Assembly (NCBI RefSeq): GCF_001420715.1
Contig: NZ_LJJC01000004.1
Coordinates: 2,510,185 to 2,574,184, forward strand
Direction: 5' to 3'
DNA from: Heyndrickxia shackletonii
GTDB lineage: Bacteria > Bacillota > Bacilli > Bacillales > Bacillaceae_C
DNA length: 64,000 nt
Position numbers and translations under genes: made by a program. Below, piece after piece: positions 27,341-36,753 of this stretch; position 1 is the stretch's first letter; each line of letters begins with the position of its first letter. The notes under the pieces were generated by a model, which was not told the DNA's origin, ran no database searches, and worked only from the letters and a program-made list of their open reading frames with translations.

Positions 27341-27506
27341 TTTAAATATTACATCTATTTTTTCAATCACTAACAATAAGAACATAAATGAGCAAAAAAT
27401 GTACTTAAATTCTGGTTTATCCTTTTTTACATACCAAACTAAGTATTCTAAGAAGAAAGTGAGGTCATATGATATATTAACAATTTAATCCGAGAAGAGT
27501 TGATCC

Positions 27507-27656
27507 ATGTTCTATAATCAATTTAAGCTGCAAAATCGACAATACCCACAAATTCCGCAAAACACGCGAATCACACATTATCCACAAAATCAAAATAAGA
27601 ATTGTCAGTTGCCCCAACAAAATTTATTTTCCACCAACAATATAACACTTTCCTGA
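27507..27656 (+). CDS. Possible Gln/Asn-rich small protein
   Basis: A 49-residue frame beginning MFYNQFKLQNRQYPQIPQNT, very rich in Gln, Asn and Pro, and ending NNITLS. The composition recalls small spore-coat-type proteins, but no family is recognised. The upstream site (GAAGAG) is weak. It lies alone in an intergenic region and may not be real. Confidence 0.3.
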   Translation: MFYNQFKLQNRQYPQIPQNTRITHYPQNQNKNCQLPQQNLFSTNNITLS

Positions 27657-28134
27657 CATTAAGCTACAGCTTTAAGGATACAAATAAATGTGTGCTTACT
27701 AGTCAAGCTTAGGAAGGTCCTTTTTATATTGAAAACCCTCCGATACGCCAAAATATTCGTGAAAACCGGTTTGGAGAGGACCTCGTGCTTCGAGGAATTA
27801 TTTCTTGAAACGAGGTGCAATGTGGTTGGGCAGCTAGTCACTGTCTTGAAGGCGCACAAGAGCTCGCCCGCGAATTACTTGCTAAAAAGATGAGTGGAAA
27901 GAAATTTTTGTAGATTAATAGGAACGGATTATTTTCAAAGTAATCAACACACATAACGATGGACTCTATGATTTTGAATAAATGGAAGGATACTTAAAAT
28001 TTCTTTCCTTATAAGTAATTATATTCAATTTATTAACCCTTGCAGGAATCCTGTCACTTTCCAAAGTATATATTTTATAATAATAAAAAAGGGAAAGCCT
28101 ATAATTATCCTATATAAGAAAGGATATTATAGCT
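27657..28134. other. Intergenic region with a decayed open frame
   Basis: Between about 27750 and 27910 the plus strand reads RQNIRENRFGEDLVLRGIIS, one stop, then [20 protein letters not shown]. This looks like a decayed small gene of unknown family. The remainder is the promoter region of the next gene. Confidence 0.35.
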
Positions 28135-28635
28135 GTGGAAAGAAGAAGGTACCATTTTTTATTGTTCATTTTTCCTTTATTACTAGCAGGGTGTGGAGTA
28201 TCCAATCTTCAAGATCATAAGGATGTAACGTTGAGGCATAAAAGCGAGGGGGAAGAAGTGATGACATCAGCTTTATACATTGACCCAAAGATTAATATGA
28301 ATAGTGAAAAAACAGTTTCAATTATTATTCACTTTAAAACAAAACCAGCCAAAGCGGCTGTTGCATTAGCAGAAGCAAAGGGTGTTCCTTTAACATTAGA
28401 ACAAGCTCAAAAAGATGTAGAAGAGAGTCATTCACGTTTTCAGGAAGATTTAAAAAGACTATTAGATCAAAACCAGATATCTTATTCTATCACTTACACC
28501 TATACAACTGCATTTAACGGAGTTTCCATGAAGCTGCCAGGGACTGCAATAAAAACATTGCTGCAATCTAAAGAAATAGACGCAATTTACGCAAATCAAG
28601 AGTACCATCTTGATCCACCACTAAAACCAATGTAA
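28135..28635 (+). CDS. Stand-alone inhibitor-I9/propeptide-like lipoprotein
   Basis: 166 residues starting at a GTG. The lipoprotein signal ends LLLAGC. The mature part reads VSIIIHFKTKPAKAAVALAE, then a helical region, then YTYTTAFNGVSMKLPGTAIK and IDAIYANQEYHLDPP. This is the fold and motif order of subtilisin I9 propeptides, and it parallels the propeptide of the neighbouring subtilase (VIVELKEKPAIETA, FTTVINGVSGTIEY, VSGVYLVNEYEAP). It has no protease domain. It may act in trans as a chaperone or inhibitor at the cell surface. It converges on the protease gene. Confidence 0.75.
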   Translation: MERRRYHFLLFIFPLLLAGCGVSNLQDHKDVTLRHKSEGEEVMTSALYIDPKINMNSEKTVSIIIHFKTKPAKAAVALAEAKGVPLTLEQAQKDVEESHSRFQEDLKRLLDQNQISYSITYTYTTAFNGVSMKLPGTAIKTLLQSKEIDAIYANQEYHLDPPLKPM

Positions 28636-28674
28636 GGACAAGGGGACAGGCACCTCTCCCTGTCCCTGTTCCTT
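28634..28674. terminator. Bidirectional terminator of the GGGACAGG type
   Basis: Imperfect arms built on GGGGACAGG and CCTGTCCC lie between two convergent stops. It is related to hairpins at 54030 and 56099. Confidence 0.6.
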
Positions 28675-28685
28675 CGTCCCGTTTA

Positions 28686-31600
28686 TTATTTTTGAACGGT
28701 TAGTTTAGTAGATTCACTAATATTTCCTGCTTTGTCTGTTGCTGTAACTGTTAATGTTGTTCCGTCTTTTTGCGTTTTAATTGGAATACTAAAGTTGCCA
28801 TGTTTGTCTGCTTTTCCGAAGCCAAGTTCCGTTTTATCATTATAAATCGTTACTGTTGAGTCTGCCTCTGCTGTACCTGTTACTTTTTTATCCTTTTCAG
28901 ATACAGGATCAACTTTTGGTGCTGATGGTGCAGTTTTATCTATAACTGTGACTTTCGTTTCCTTACTTACACCCGCCGTATTTCTTGCTGTAACCGTTAG
29001 TTTTGTTCCAGCATTTTGTTTGCTAATTGTTACGCTAAATGTGCCGTTTTTAGCTGTAACATCTGATCCTAAATTCACTTTTTTATCAAACACTTCGATG
29101 GTAGAACCTTTTTCTGCTGTACCTGTTACTGTTGTGTCATTGTCTGAAACTGGATTTACACCTGGTGCTTTAGGTGCTTTTTTACTTGGTGGTTCTTGTT
29201 GTTCTTCTTCAATTTTAAGCTCTTTTTCCGTTACATTCCCTGCATAGTCAGTAGCTATGATCTTAACCATTTTACCGATTAAATCAGGGATTGTTACAGT
29301 ATATGAAGTAGCATCGGTCGCTGCTATTGAGCCAATTTCCTTACCATCTACAAGAACTGTAAAATAGTTGATTCCACTGCCATCTTTGTCACTAGCATTA
29401 AATAAAAGAGAACTAGTCTCCGGATTATAAGCTAAATAACTAATTTCAGGAGCTTTCGTATCCACAATCACTGGTACTTTTACTACTTGTGGTTCTTTTC
29501 CTGGGTAATCTACTTGTGTTTTAATTTGATAGAAGTATTGGCCATCTGGAACCACTTGGTTGCTTTGATTTTTGCCGTCCCAAGCTGTATTTTTCAGATT
29601 ATAATTATACATATTGTTAGTGCCTTGAACAGAAGTATCATAATAATTCTTTCTTTTGAAATTCTGTTTATACAAATTACGAATTTCATTATTTTGTGCG
29701 TCTAAAATACTGTACTCCACAACAGTACTATTTCTTAAGAAAGTTAGTACAGGAGCAACTTTATCATTCGAGTTGCCTTCATTTGGAGAAATCGCAATTT
29801 TATTTTTATTAAAAGTCTTAGTTACTGGATTTTGGCCTAAATATTGTGTAGATCCATTAATCATCCCTGCGGCTCCATAGAATGATCCCTTATCGTAAAT
29901 CATTGGGTCAAGAATCGGAGCTTTATTCCAATCCCCTTTAAATCCTACATATGGAATAGATAGGTTAGGTATTCCTGATTCTTCATCAGTTGTAAATGTG
30001 ACAAACCCCTCTACAAAATAACCATTTACCATTAATGCAGATAATGCAGCATCTGCTTTGGACAGGTCAATTGTTATTGTAACATCCACAGACTCATGGC
30101 TTGGGATTGTTAACACAGGTTTATCAATTTTTACATCTGCATCTTTAATTACTTGTGTACTTAATTGATTTTTGCCATTTGTCACGGCATCTGTTAATGG
30201 TTTTGTATCTACATGATACGTAACATCCCTATCACTAAAGTTTGTTGCCGCTAGTGTAAAGGAAACCGTGTTTGCACTAATTTCTTTAAGTGCTACTTTT
30301 CCTTGATCTGTTCCTTTATTCGTTACATATACTGGTGTTTCTACAGCAGCATCCAGCTTCATTAAGCCGGCACCTTGTCTTCGTGGAGAATAATATCTAT
30401 CAGCTCGGTCCTTTACCGGAATGGCTGAATTCATCATCAGTAGCTTTGCTCTATTTACTTTGTCAGCACCATCTAAGTCAGGGAAGTCTTTTTGCACTCT
30501 TTGTAATACAAGGGCTGAGCCTCCTGAAACGTGCGGTGCTGCCATAGATGTTCCACTTTTTATTCCATACTTATTATTATTTAATGTTGAATAGATTTGA
30601 CCACCAGGAGCTGTAATTTCTGGTTTAAAATCTAAATTTGGTGTTAATCCCCATGAAGTAAAATCACTCATTTGTCCTGCACTAGGATTCACCATTTCAC
30701 TTTTTTTGCCTGTAAACGTAATTTCAACCTTTTTCTTTGCATCAATGGCTTCTTTTAATTTCCCGCCATCCATTTGTTGAAGAAATAACTGCGGTATAGT
30801 AATAGCCGGGTCAGATGCCATACTCACGATACCACTTTGGTTATTGTAAATAATGATACCTGCTGCTCCTGCTTTTTGTGCATTCAATGCTTTGTCCACA
30901 AAACCTATATCGCCACGTTGAACCAATGCATACTTACCTTTAAAATCTTGTCCTTCAAATTCTCCTGGATTACCTAGTCCTGCCGCTAAAATCTGAAATG
31001 ATTTTTTCTCGACATCATTTGGATGTGTTTGACTTGCTGATAAAAATCCTAGAGATGCTTTTACATCACCATCAATCGCATATGTCAATCCATCTACCAT
31101 CATATGAGTATTTTCAAGAGAAGCCACAGAAATGGATTCTTTTGTTACACTTGGTGAACCAACGACTCCAATATCAGGGTTTGAAGCTAGCGGATTACCA
31201 AAACTACCGGCAAAATTATTAGAATTTCCCGCAGAAATGGACATGACTACCCCATTATTTACCGCTCTTTTAATCGCCATTTGTTCAGGGCCATTTGGAT
31301 CGACAAACCCAGCAGTAGAACCTAAACTCATGTTTAACACATCGGCACCTAATATAATGGCGTCGTCAATCGCTTTAATATAAACATCTCCGCTTGTTGT
31401 AGATATTTCAGGATTATTCCCAAAGACTTTAAGTGCCAATAATTGTGCTTCTGGAGCTATCCCTTTTATACCGCCATTGTCCTCATCACCGTTTGCCGCT
31501 ACTGTACCAGCTACATGCATACCATGCATGGATAATTTAGGATTGGTATCGATAATATCATCATTTTTATCGAAATAGTTATACCCATACGGTACTTTTG

Positions 31601-32336
31601 CAGTGTAGTATTTACCTGGTAATTCATCTGCTTTCGCTTTAGACTTTGCTTCTAAAAGAGATGCTTCTGTTATTTTTGGCTTTGTTCCTTCCGATAGCAT
31701 CATATCTTTATGAGTTGAGTCAATTCCGGAATCGATAATTCCGACAATCATCCCCTCACCTTTGAAATCTAGTGATTGCCAAGCCTCTCTTGCCCCTACT
31801 TGATCTTTACTAGTCACCATATTTGGTGTTACCGGTGCTTCATATTCGTTGACAAGATAAACACCTGATACATTTGGAAGCTTTTCTAGCTCTTTAATTT
31901 CACCATATTCAATTGTTCCACTTACACCATTTATTACAGTTGTAAATTTATTTTTAATAGAAAGATTTATTTTTTTGCTTTTTAATGTAGAAAGAAAATT
32001 ATTTTGTTCTTTCACTACTACTGTCTGTAGGGAATCTTTTTTAGATTCTGATAAATCTTTATATCGAACTCCCTGTTTAGTAGCAGTTTCTATTGCAGGT
32101 TTCTCCTTAAGCTCAACAATAACTCGAACTTTATCACTATCTTTATAGGTGTCTGTTTCATTAGAAGAAGATGGAACTTTCTTGAAATCTAACGACTTTG
32201 TCAATGATGTTATTAATTCTGATGAATGGTTCTCTTCAGCCTTTGCCCCTCTAACACCTAAAAATGCGTTGGAGAAGGCTAATAAGAGCACAAGCATACT
32301 AAATACGATTCTCTTTGTTTTCTTAAAACTTTTCAC
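28686..32336 (-). CDS. Vpr-like cell-associated S8 serine protease
   Basis: A 1216-residue exported subtilase. It has a signal peptide (about 1-33), an I9 propeptide (about 68-166), a catalytic domain with D202 (IIDSGID), H271 (HGMHVAGT) and S597 (GTSMAAPH), and a PA domain inserted at about 430-545 (VQRGDIGFVDKALNAQKAGA). Fn3-like domains follow, then two bacterial Ig-like repeats at the end (PGVNPVSDNDTTVTGTAEKG and PKVDPVSEKDKKVTGTAEAD). No sorting signal is seen, so the Ig repeats may hold it at the wall. It resembles Vpr but is longer. It degrades extracellular protein. Confidence 0.92.
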   Translation of the reverse strand: MKSFKKTKRIVFSMLVLLLAFSNAFLGVRGAKAEENHSSELITSLTKSLDFKKVPSSSNETDTYKDSDKVRVIVELKEKPAIETATKQGVRYKDLSESKKDSLQTVVVKEQNNFLSTLKSKKINLSIKNKFTTVINGVSGTIEYGEIKELEKLPNVSGVYLVNEYEAPVTPNMVTSKDQVGAREAWQSLDFKGEGMIVGIIDSGIDSTHKDMMLSEGTKPKITEASLLEAKSKAKADELPGKYYTAKVPYGYNYFDKNDDIIDTNPKLSMHGMHVAGTVAANGDEDNGGIKGIAPEAQLLALKVFGNNPEISTTSGDVYIKAIDDAIILGADVLNMSLGSTAGFVDPNGPEQMAIKRAVNNGVVMSISAGNSNNFAGSFGNPLASNPDIGVVGSPSVTKESISVASLENTHMMVDGLTYAIDGDVKASLGFLSASQTHPNDVEKKSFQILAAGLGNPGEFEGQDFKGKYALVQRGDIGFVDKALNAQKAGAAGIIIYNNQSGIVSMASDPAITIPQLFLQQMDGGKLKEAIDAKKKVEITFTGKKSEMVNPSAGQMSDFTSWGLTPNLDFKPEITAPGGQIYSTLNNNKYGIKSGTSMAAPHVSGGSALVLQRVQKDFPDLDGADKVNRAKLLMMNSAIPVKDRADRYYSPRRQGAGLMKLDAAVETPVYVTNKGTDQGKVALKEISANTVSFTLAATNFSDRDVTYHVDTKPLTDAVTNGKNQLSTQVIKDADVKIDKPVLTIPSHESVDVTITIDLSKADAALSALMVNGYFVEGFVTFTTDEESGIPNLSIPYVGFKGDWNKAPILDPMIYDKGSFYGAAGMINGSTQYLGQNPVTKTFNKNKIAISPNEGNSNDKVAPVLTFLRNSTVVEYSILDAQNNEIRNLYKQNFKRKNYYDTSVQGTNNMYNYNLKNTAWDGKNQSNQVVPDGQYFYQIKTQVDYPGKEPQVVKVPVIVDTKAPEISYLAYNPETSSLLFNASDKDGSGINYFTVLVDGKEIGSIAATDATSYTVTIPDLIGKMVKIIATDYAGNVTEKELKIEEEQQEPPSKKAPKAPGVNPVSDNDTTVTGTAEKGSTIEVFDKKVNLGSDVTAKNGTFSVTISKQNAGTKLTVTARNTAGVSKETKVTVIDKTAPSAPKVDPVSEKDKKVTGTAEADSTVTIYNDKTELGFGKADKHGNFSIPIKTQKDGTTLTVTATDKAGNISESTKLTVQK

Positions 32337-32759
32337 ATTCTTCCCCCCAATGTTTTAGTTTTGCGACATAATTCATATAAGCTACGTTCATACTCCGACT
32401 TTTCGTAGAATTATATTAATAGAAAAATAATATCTTCTAGTTAAAGAGAGTAAAAAATAGCATTATGCCCAGAATTTATAAGTTTCGAACCTACCCCCCT
32501 TTTTTTATAAAAAAGTACAATATAGGAAATATCCACCTATATGAAATAAATTTATCCTTTTTCGATCGTCACGTAAATCTGAATATACCAAATTGATTAA
32601 ATTGTCCTAATATTAATTCATTTATCAAATCTATTAATAGGACTTTAGTTAGTTAGTAGTTTGAAAGTGCACTGATTATCGTCATACGTATAAATAGGCA
32701 TAACAAAATAAAACTACTGATAAGCAGATTTTAAAAATTAGAGTTAAAGTATCAAGTAT
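32337..32759. other. Upstream region of the protease
   Basis: AT-rich and non-coding; it must hold the protease promoter. No clear -35/-10 pair or operator could be assigned. Confidence 0.4.
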
Positions 32760-33150
32760 GTTTACGCTTATCGAGGATTTGATAGCCTAGGGTTTCCAGG
32801 TATCGTATAGCCATTTCTTCTGTGTTCTGTGAAATATAGGTTGGTTTTTGCTTATGATTCAATATTATATAGCTCCTCGTTAAATAGCTCATTTTTATCG
32901 AGCATATGGTAAATACAAACGCTAAGTTTATGTGCAACTGCAATAATTGCCTTTTTGTGTCCTCTTCGTTTCTTGATTTGGTCATATCCGATTTTGAAGT
33001 AAGGACACGTCTTACTCCGAATAACCGCATTGGCACATTAAACCAGTAATGGCTTGATGTAAACACCGGCTCGTGAAATACGAACTGATTTTTTCTTTTC
33101 GGCACTTTCAATGTTTTGTGGTGTAAGTCCTGCCAAAGAAGAACCTCTAC
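32760..33150 (-). pseudogene. IS110-family transposase, C-terminal relic
   Basis: Across shifting frames the minus strand reads SLAGLTPQNIESA, KKKSVRISRAGVYIKPLL, SKTCPYFKIGYDQI and KKRRGHKKAIIAVAHKL, then CIYHMLDKNELFNEELY. This is the C-terminal (Transposase_20) half of IS110-type transposases. The catalytic N-terminal DEDD domain is absent and there are several frameshifts. It abuts a serine recombinase relic at about 33146. Confidence 0.75.
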
Positions 33151-33427
33151 GGGCAAAGCCATGTTCCAAATGATGTGTGTCATTGCTAAATTAGAAAGAA
33201 ACCATATTGTTGAAAGAGTAAAGGAAGGACTTGAAGCAAGTAAAAGACGTGGGAGATCATTAGGTAGACCCAAGTTGGATAAAGAAAAGCTTGCTTTTGC
33301 GCTGCGGATGTATGATAGTGAAGAATATTCTATAAAGGAGATAGTCTCAGCTACTTGAATATCTCAAGGTTCTTTATATAGAGCAGTCAACAGAAGGAGG
33401 CTTGCTCTCGAAGCCGTTGATTACTGA
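33146..33427 (+). pseudogene. Serine recombinase (resolvase/invertase), C-terminal relic
   Basis: It reads TGKAMFQMMCVIAKLERNHI, then VERVKEGLEASKRRGRSLGRPKLD, then a helix-turn-helix ending ISQGSLYRAVNRRRLAL. This is the long E helix and DNA-binding domain of Tn3-type resolvases. The catalytic N-terminal domain is missing. A TGA at about 33356 interrupts the HTH where Gly is usual (EIVSAT-stop-ISQGS). It is non-functional. Confidence 0.8.
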
Positions 33428-33822
33428 GCAAGGCTAAGGTAGTGGACACATCAGCGTAACGAGCAACGCGAATGTCATAAGACATACATAGCCCTGTTGA
33501 GGAAGATTTCATCGGATCATTGCCCTTTCGGTTCAAATGTTGTGGTTAACTTGCTTCTGACCATAAGTTTAGCAGTAAAGATACGCTGTGTGTCTCTTCA
33601 GGAGATAATTTGCTTTGGTTTTAAGTGTTATTTTGCGCATCCAACTTTAAAAACCAAGCTATCTTCACATGAGAAGATTAGCTGGGTTTCTTAATATTTA
33701 CATCCAATCATTTTTAGAAAAATTCGGATCTGCCTAGTAAAAAAAACGACTGCTTTTTGTTCCCGCAATAGCTCCCTTTTCTAGAACGAAGAAATAAATG
33801 TCTTTATATTGTTAATCGGGAA
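33428..33822. other. Intergenic region, nothing recognised
   Basis: Follows the recombinase relic. Short open frames exist on both strands but none has a good ribosome site or family resemblance. Probably further decayed mobile DNA. Confidence 0.35.
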
Positions 33823-34458
33823 TTAGACTCCGAATGACTGGATACAGGCAACGCCCAATAACGCCAGCATAATAGCTACTACTAGTAATGTGATCGCATA
33901 CACCCTACGTCCCGATTTCTCCATACGAATCATTAGTGTGACCAAAACGATTACAGGAATCACAACAACGGAATGCTCCAACCAGCCGCCTTGCCCGATT
34001 CTTTCAATTTTAAGTGCCTCTGGCAGTAACCAAGCGATTGGTGCAACGAGACATGTATCTCCGAATATTCCCGGCTTATGTGTCATAGCCGCAATTACAC
34101 CGAGGACAGGGGAAATTGGGAGAGCAGCAATTAGCCAAGGTACGGTTTGTCGCCAACCTGCTTCAATAGGTAAATTTTTTTGTAAAATGAATAAGAAATA
34201 ATAGAAAAAGAGCCACGTAATAAGATAAACATAGATAGAAATGATTCCTATAACTATTGCCTTCCTAGGCTTTTTTTCTTCTTTTGATATGAAAGCCGCA
34301 AGAAAGTAACCTACCATCACCCAAGGTGCGGTCGAACCTCCTAGTGTCATTAGGGGGTCAGGCAACTGCCATATTAATTGAGCAAAAACACCCAAACAAG
34401 CGCCTATAAGAAAAACAATAAATAATAGAGTCGGTAATGATGTCCGATAATAGTTCAT
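33823..34458 (-). CDS. Polytopic membrane protein, unknown
   Basis: 211 residues with about six membrane helices (near 8-30, 40-55, 67-92, 105-125, 135-150 and 160-205). It has no nucleotide-binding or catalytic motif. It starts 2 bases after the stop of the preceding gene, so the two form an operon. The family is not recognised with confidence. GGWLEHSVVVIPVIVLVTL and PWLIAALPISPVLGVIAA are candidate family signatures for a search. Confidence 0.75.
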   Translation of the reverse strand: MNYYRTSLPTLLFIVFLIGACLGVFAQLIWQLPDPLMTLGGSTAPWVMVGYFLAAFISKEEKKPRKAIVIGIISIYVYLITWLFFYYFLFILQKNLPIEAGWRQTVPWLIAALPISPVLGVIAAMTHKPGIFGDTCLVAPIAWLLPEALKIERIGQGGWLEHSVVVIPVIVLVTLMIRMEKSGRRVYAITLLVVAIMLALLGVACIQSFGV

Positions 34459-34460
34459 TT

Positions 34461-34949
34461 TTATTGTCCCTTACAGTTAAGCTCAAAATATTGTTTCATT
34501 TCATCCATATTCCCATGCTTAGCATTTTGAAGCATTTGATCAGAACCCAGTTTAGAATCGGGGGTAAGAGAACTAGTATAGAAATACTTTGAATGAACGG
34601 TAAAGGCATTTTCAAGAGCCTCTTGATGTTCACTTTCGTTTAATTTTGAGTCTATAGAGCGATCAACCCAAGAACAAAACCAATACATATCAGCCCGAAT
34701 TTTTCCATGTCCTTTTCCAAATCCAATTTTACTTCCATCTGATTCTTCAGAAGGGATAGGCGGTTTATCTGGCCATTGCCATCCTGGGGCCAATTTAATA
34801 GATGCAGCCTCTTTTTTATATTCTTCAATAGCTTGTTGTGGGGTTAACGTTTTGTTTGTTCCATTATATTTCAGACCAAAATAAATAATGGGGGTAATGA
34901 TAAATAGGAAAGCAACAGAACAAAAGAGAATAAGGCGTTTATTTTTCAA
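34461..34949 (-). CDS. Membrane-anchored extracytoplasmic protein, unknown
   Basis: 162 residues with one N-terminal helix (about 5-25) and an exported domain that is helical and Lys/Ser-rich, with two cysteines (MYWFCSWVD and ELNCKGQ) that could form a disulphide. LTPQQAIEEYKKEAASIKLA begins the domain. GGAGGATC precedes the ATG. It is the first gene of a two-gene operon with the membrane protein downstream. No family is recognised. Confidence 0.75.
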   Translation of the reverse strand: MKNKRLILFCSVAFLFIITPIIYFGLKYNGTNKTLTPQQAIEEYKKEAASIKLAPGWQWPDKPPIPSEESDGSKIGFGKGHGKIRADMYWFCSWVDRSIDSKLNESEHQEALENAFTVHSKYFYTSSLTPDSKLGSDQMLQNAKHGNMDEMKQYFELNCKGQ

Positions 34950-35145
34950 GAAGATCCTCCTCCGATATATAGCTTTTTCTTATTATTTCTTCCACTAAGC
35001 GAATGAAAATTTCTCATAAAATCGAAGTACCAACAAAATATTTATCCAACAAAATGGCCCTATTGTGGTACATCTTTTATTCCGTTAAAACGCCCGATAA
35101 CGGAATAAATTAATATTTTTAACTAAAGATTTCCGTTCCTTCTAA

Positions 35146-35350
35146 TTACTTAACAATTCCGTTGTTCTGTTTGATCAATTCCAAAAGGCCTTCAGGAACA
35201 AGTCGTAATTCACCGCTTTGAAACTTACTTGTAGGCAATCGCATAACTTTAAATATTTTTCCGTCATCTTCCTTACCTTCAAACAAGTCCTTGGTATAAA
35301 AAGAAGTATCAACAAAGGATGCATCGTATACCTGTACAATCTCATGGCCT
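35146..35350 (-). pseudogene. C-terminal fragment of an unknown protein
   Basis: An open frame without a start reads EIVQVYDASFVDTSFYTKDL, then MRLPTSKFQSGELRLVPEGL, and ends NNGIVK. It is protein-like but headless, cut off just past an IS3-type relic at 35360. The family is not recognised. Confidence 0.45.
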
Positions 35351-35359
35351 ATTTAGCCG

Positions 35360-35440
35360 TTAAAAGAGCTTATATCCAAGTTTTCCTTCTTGATATTCTC
35401 TAACTACCATCAGTTTAAATTTCTTACTATATTTAGCCAT
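35360..35440 (-). pseudogene. IS3-family OrfA N-terminal relic
   Basis: Reads MAKYSKKFKLMVVREYQEGK then LGYKLF and stops. This is the start of the helix-turn-helix OrfA of IS3/IS150-type elements. The rest of the element is missing. Confidence 0.6.
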
Positions 35441-35447
35441 AAATAAA

Positions 35448-35486
35448 CACCCCAAAGGTTAGATATTTACTCTAACTTTTGGGGTG
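35448..35486. repeat. 16-bp hairpin similar to the terminator at 12628
   Basis: Arms 35448-35463 and 35471-35486 pair with one wobble. The stem sequence is nearly the same as the terminator between the MFS and oxidoreductase genes, though there is no adjacent gene end here. Confidence 0.6.
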
Positions 35487-35492
35487 CAGTAT

Positions 35493-35547
35493 ACTACCTA
35501 TTAACCGACAGGGAGGTTTACTTTTCTTTTATGATTATAACAATCAA
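35493..35547 (-). pseudogene. Holin-like toxin unit D, 3' relic
   Basis: The 3' hairpin and the last toxin codons (reading LIVIIIKEK-stop on minus) are almost identical to copy B at 41.3 kb, including ACTACCTATTAACCGACAGG. The 5' half is replaced by a tyrosine recombinase fragment at the higher-coordinate side. It has the same orientation as all other copies. Confidence 0.7.
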
Positions 35548-35755
35548 GCGCTATACAAAATTGTAAAAGAAGCAGTCAATCTTGCAAAGAAAAATGAAAA
35601 AGTTACTCCCCATTGGTTACCGCATACGTATATTACCATTTTAATTGAAATTAATGTACCATTTTGTAAAAGAATGGGCAGGGCATTCTGATATCTCTAC
35701 TATATCTAAAACGAATTAATCATGATAATACGCATGTTCATTTAAATAAATTGAT
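35545..35755 (+). pseudogene. Tyrosine recombinase (phage integrase), C-terminal relic
   Basis: Reads ALYKIVKEAVNLAKKNEKVT then PHWLPHTYITILIEINV. After a frameshift near 35665 it continues VKEWAGHSDISTISKT. This is the catalytic end of XerC/integrase-type enzymes (HxLRHTxAT...LGHSDISTT). The active-site Arg of HxLR is Pro here, and the Tyr region is lost. It is dead. It is fused directly to toxin relic D, marking a recombination seam. Confidence 0.75.
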
Positions 35756-35812
35756 CCTTATAAAGAGTACTGAACGGATAACAAAATTACCCGTTCAGTC
35801 TCACCAAAAATT

Positions 35813-36727
35813 TTACTTGTATAAGCCACTAGTTGTAACCAAATCTTCTTGTTTTCTCGAAGCTTTTTCATATAATTTTGCTTTACCTACAGAATTGAAT
35901 AGGTTCATTTTTTGGTTAATCACTTTACGTGCAGCCATAATACAATCTGGATAAATTACATTTGGATCCCAATACTCAGTAGTGCTAAGAATATCCCGAG
36001 CCTTTGCAAAATAAGCATATTTCATATCACTAGAAATATTTATTTTACTTACTCCAAGTGTTATGGACTGAGCAACTTCACTGTCCGGGTTAGAGGAACC
36101 CCCATGTAGTACTAATGGAATACTTACAAGCTTATTAATTTCTTCTAAAATATCCATTTGTAATTGTGGTTTGATATTCTTTGGATATATCCCATGAGCT
36201 GTTCCGATTGCAACTGCTAATGAATCTACACCTGTTCGCTCCACAAAGTCTTTTGCTTCCGCAGGGTTTGTATATGTAACCTCAGTAACCCCACCTTCAA
36301 CTGAGTTTCCTGTGCTTCCAATGGTACCTAACTCGCCTTCAATCGACACCCCTACCGCATGAGCAATTTCAGCTGCTTTCTTTGTTAATTCCACATTTTC
36401 TTTATATGGAAGTAACGAACCGTCAATCATTACTGAAGTAAAACCGCACCGAATAGCTCTTAATACATCCTCAATAGAACCACCGTGATCCAAATGAATA
36501 ACAAATGGCACATGACTTTCATACACACGGTGCCTTACATATGAAAAAAATTCATCCGTCAAAAATTCTAATTCAGATGGATGGATTGCTATTATTGCTG
36601 GAGAATTGGAACTCTCTGCTTCTTCAACAACTGCTCTTAAAAATGAACTATCAGCGACGTTAAATGCCCCTACTGCAAATTTATTTTCATTTGCTACTTT
36701 CAATAATTGCTTCATAGTTAATAACAT
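35813..36727 (-). CDS. Class II fructose/tagatose-bisphosphate-type aldolase (second copy)
   Basis: A 304-residue zinc aldolase of the FbaA/GatY/KbaY family. IHLDHGGSIEDVLRAI supplies the catalytic Asp and a zinc His, GTAHGIY the second zinc His, and VLHGGSSNP the third. EGELGTIG is the conserved loop. It cleaves a ketose (bis)phosphate to a triose phosphate plus an aldehyde. It is the last gene of the PTS operon, 26 bases after a paralogous aldolase. The two differ enough to suggest different substrates or a hetero-oligomer. Confidence 0.88.
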   Translation of the reverse strand: MLLTMKQLLKVANENKFAVGAFNVADSSFLRAVVEEAESSNSPAIIAIHPSELEFLTDEFFSYVRHRVYESHVPFVIHLDHGGSIEDVLRAIRCGFTSVMIDGSLLPYKENVELTKKAAEIAHAVGVSIEGELGTIGSTGNSVEGGVTEVTYTNPAEAKDFVERTGVDSLAVAIGTAHGIYPKNIKPQLQMDILEEINKLVSIPLVLHGGSSNPDSEVAQSITLGVSKINISSDMKYAYFAKARDILSTTEYWDPNVIYPDCIMAARKVINQKMNLFNSVGKAKLYEKASRKQEDLVTTSGLYK

Positions 36728-36753
36728 TATAAAAACACTTCTTTCTTTTATTT

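Noticed and set aside
28948-32358. Several long plus-strand frames opposite the protease gene
   Set aside because: They are mirror frames of a long real gene; none has a start site or family resemblance.
33497-33694. A 65-codon plus-strand frame after the recombinase relic
   Set aside because: No ribosome site, hydrophobic/Cys-rich composition without a pattern, no recognisable family.
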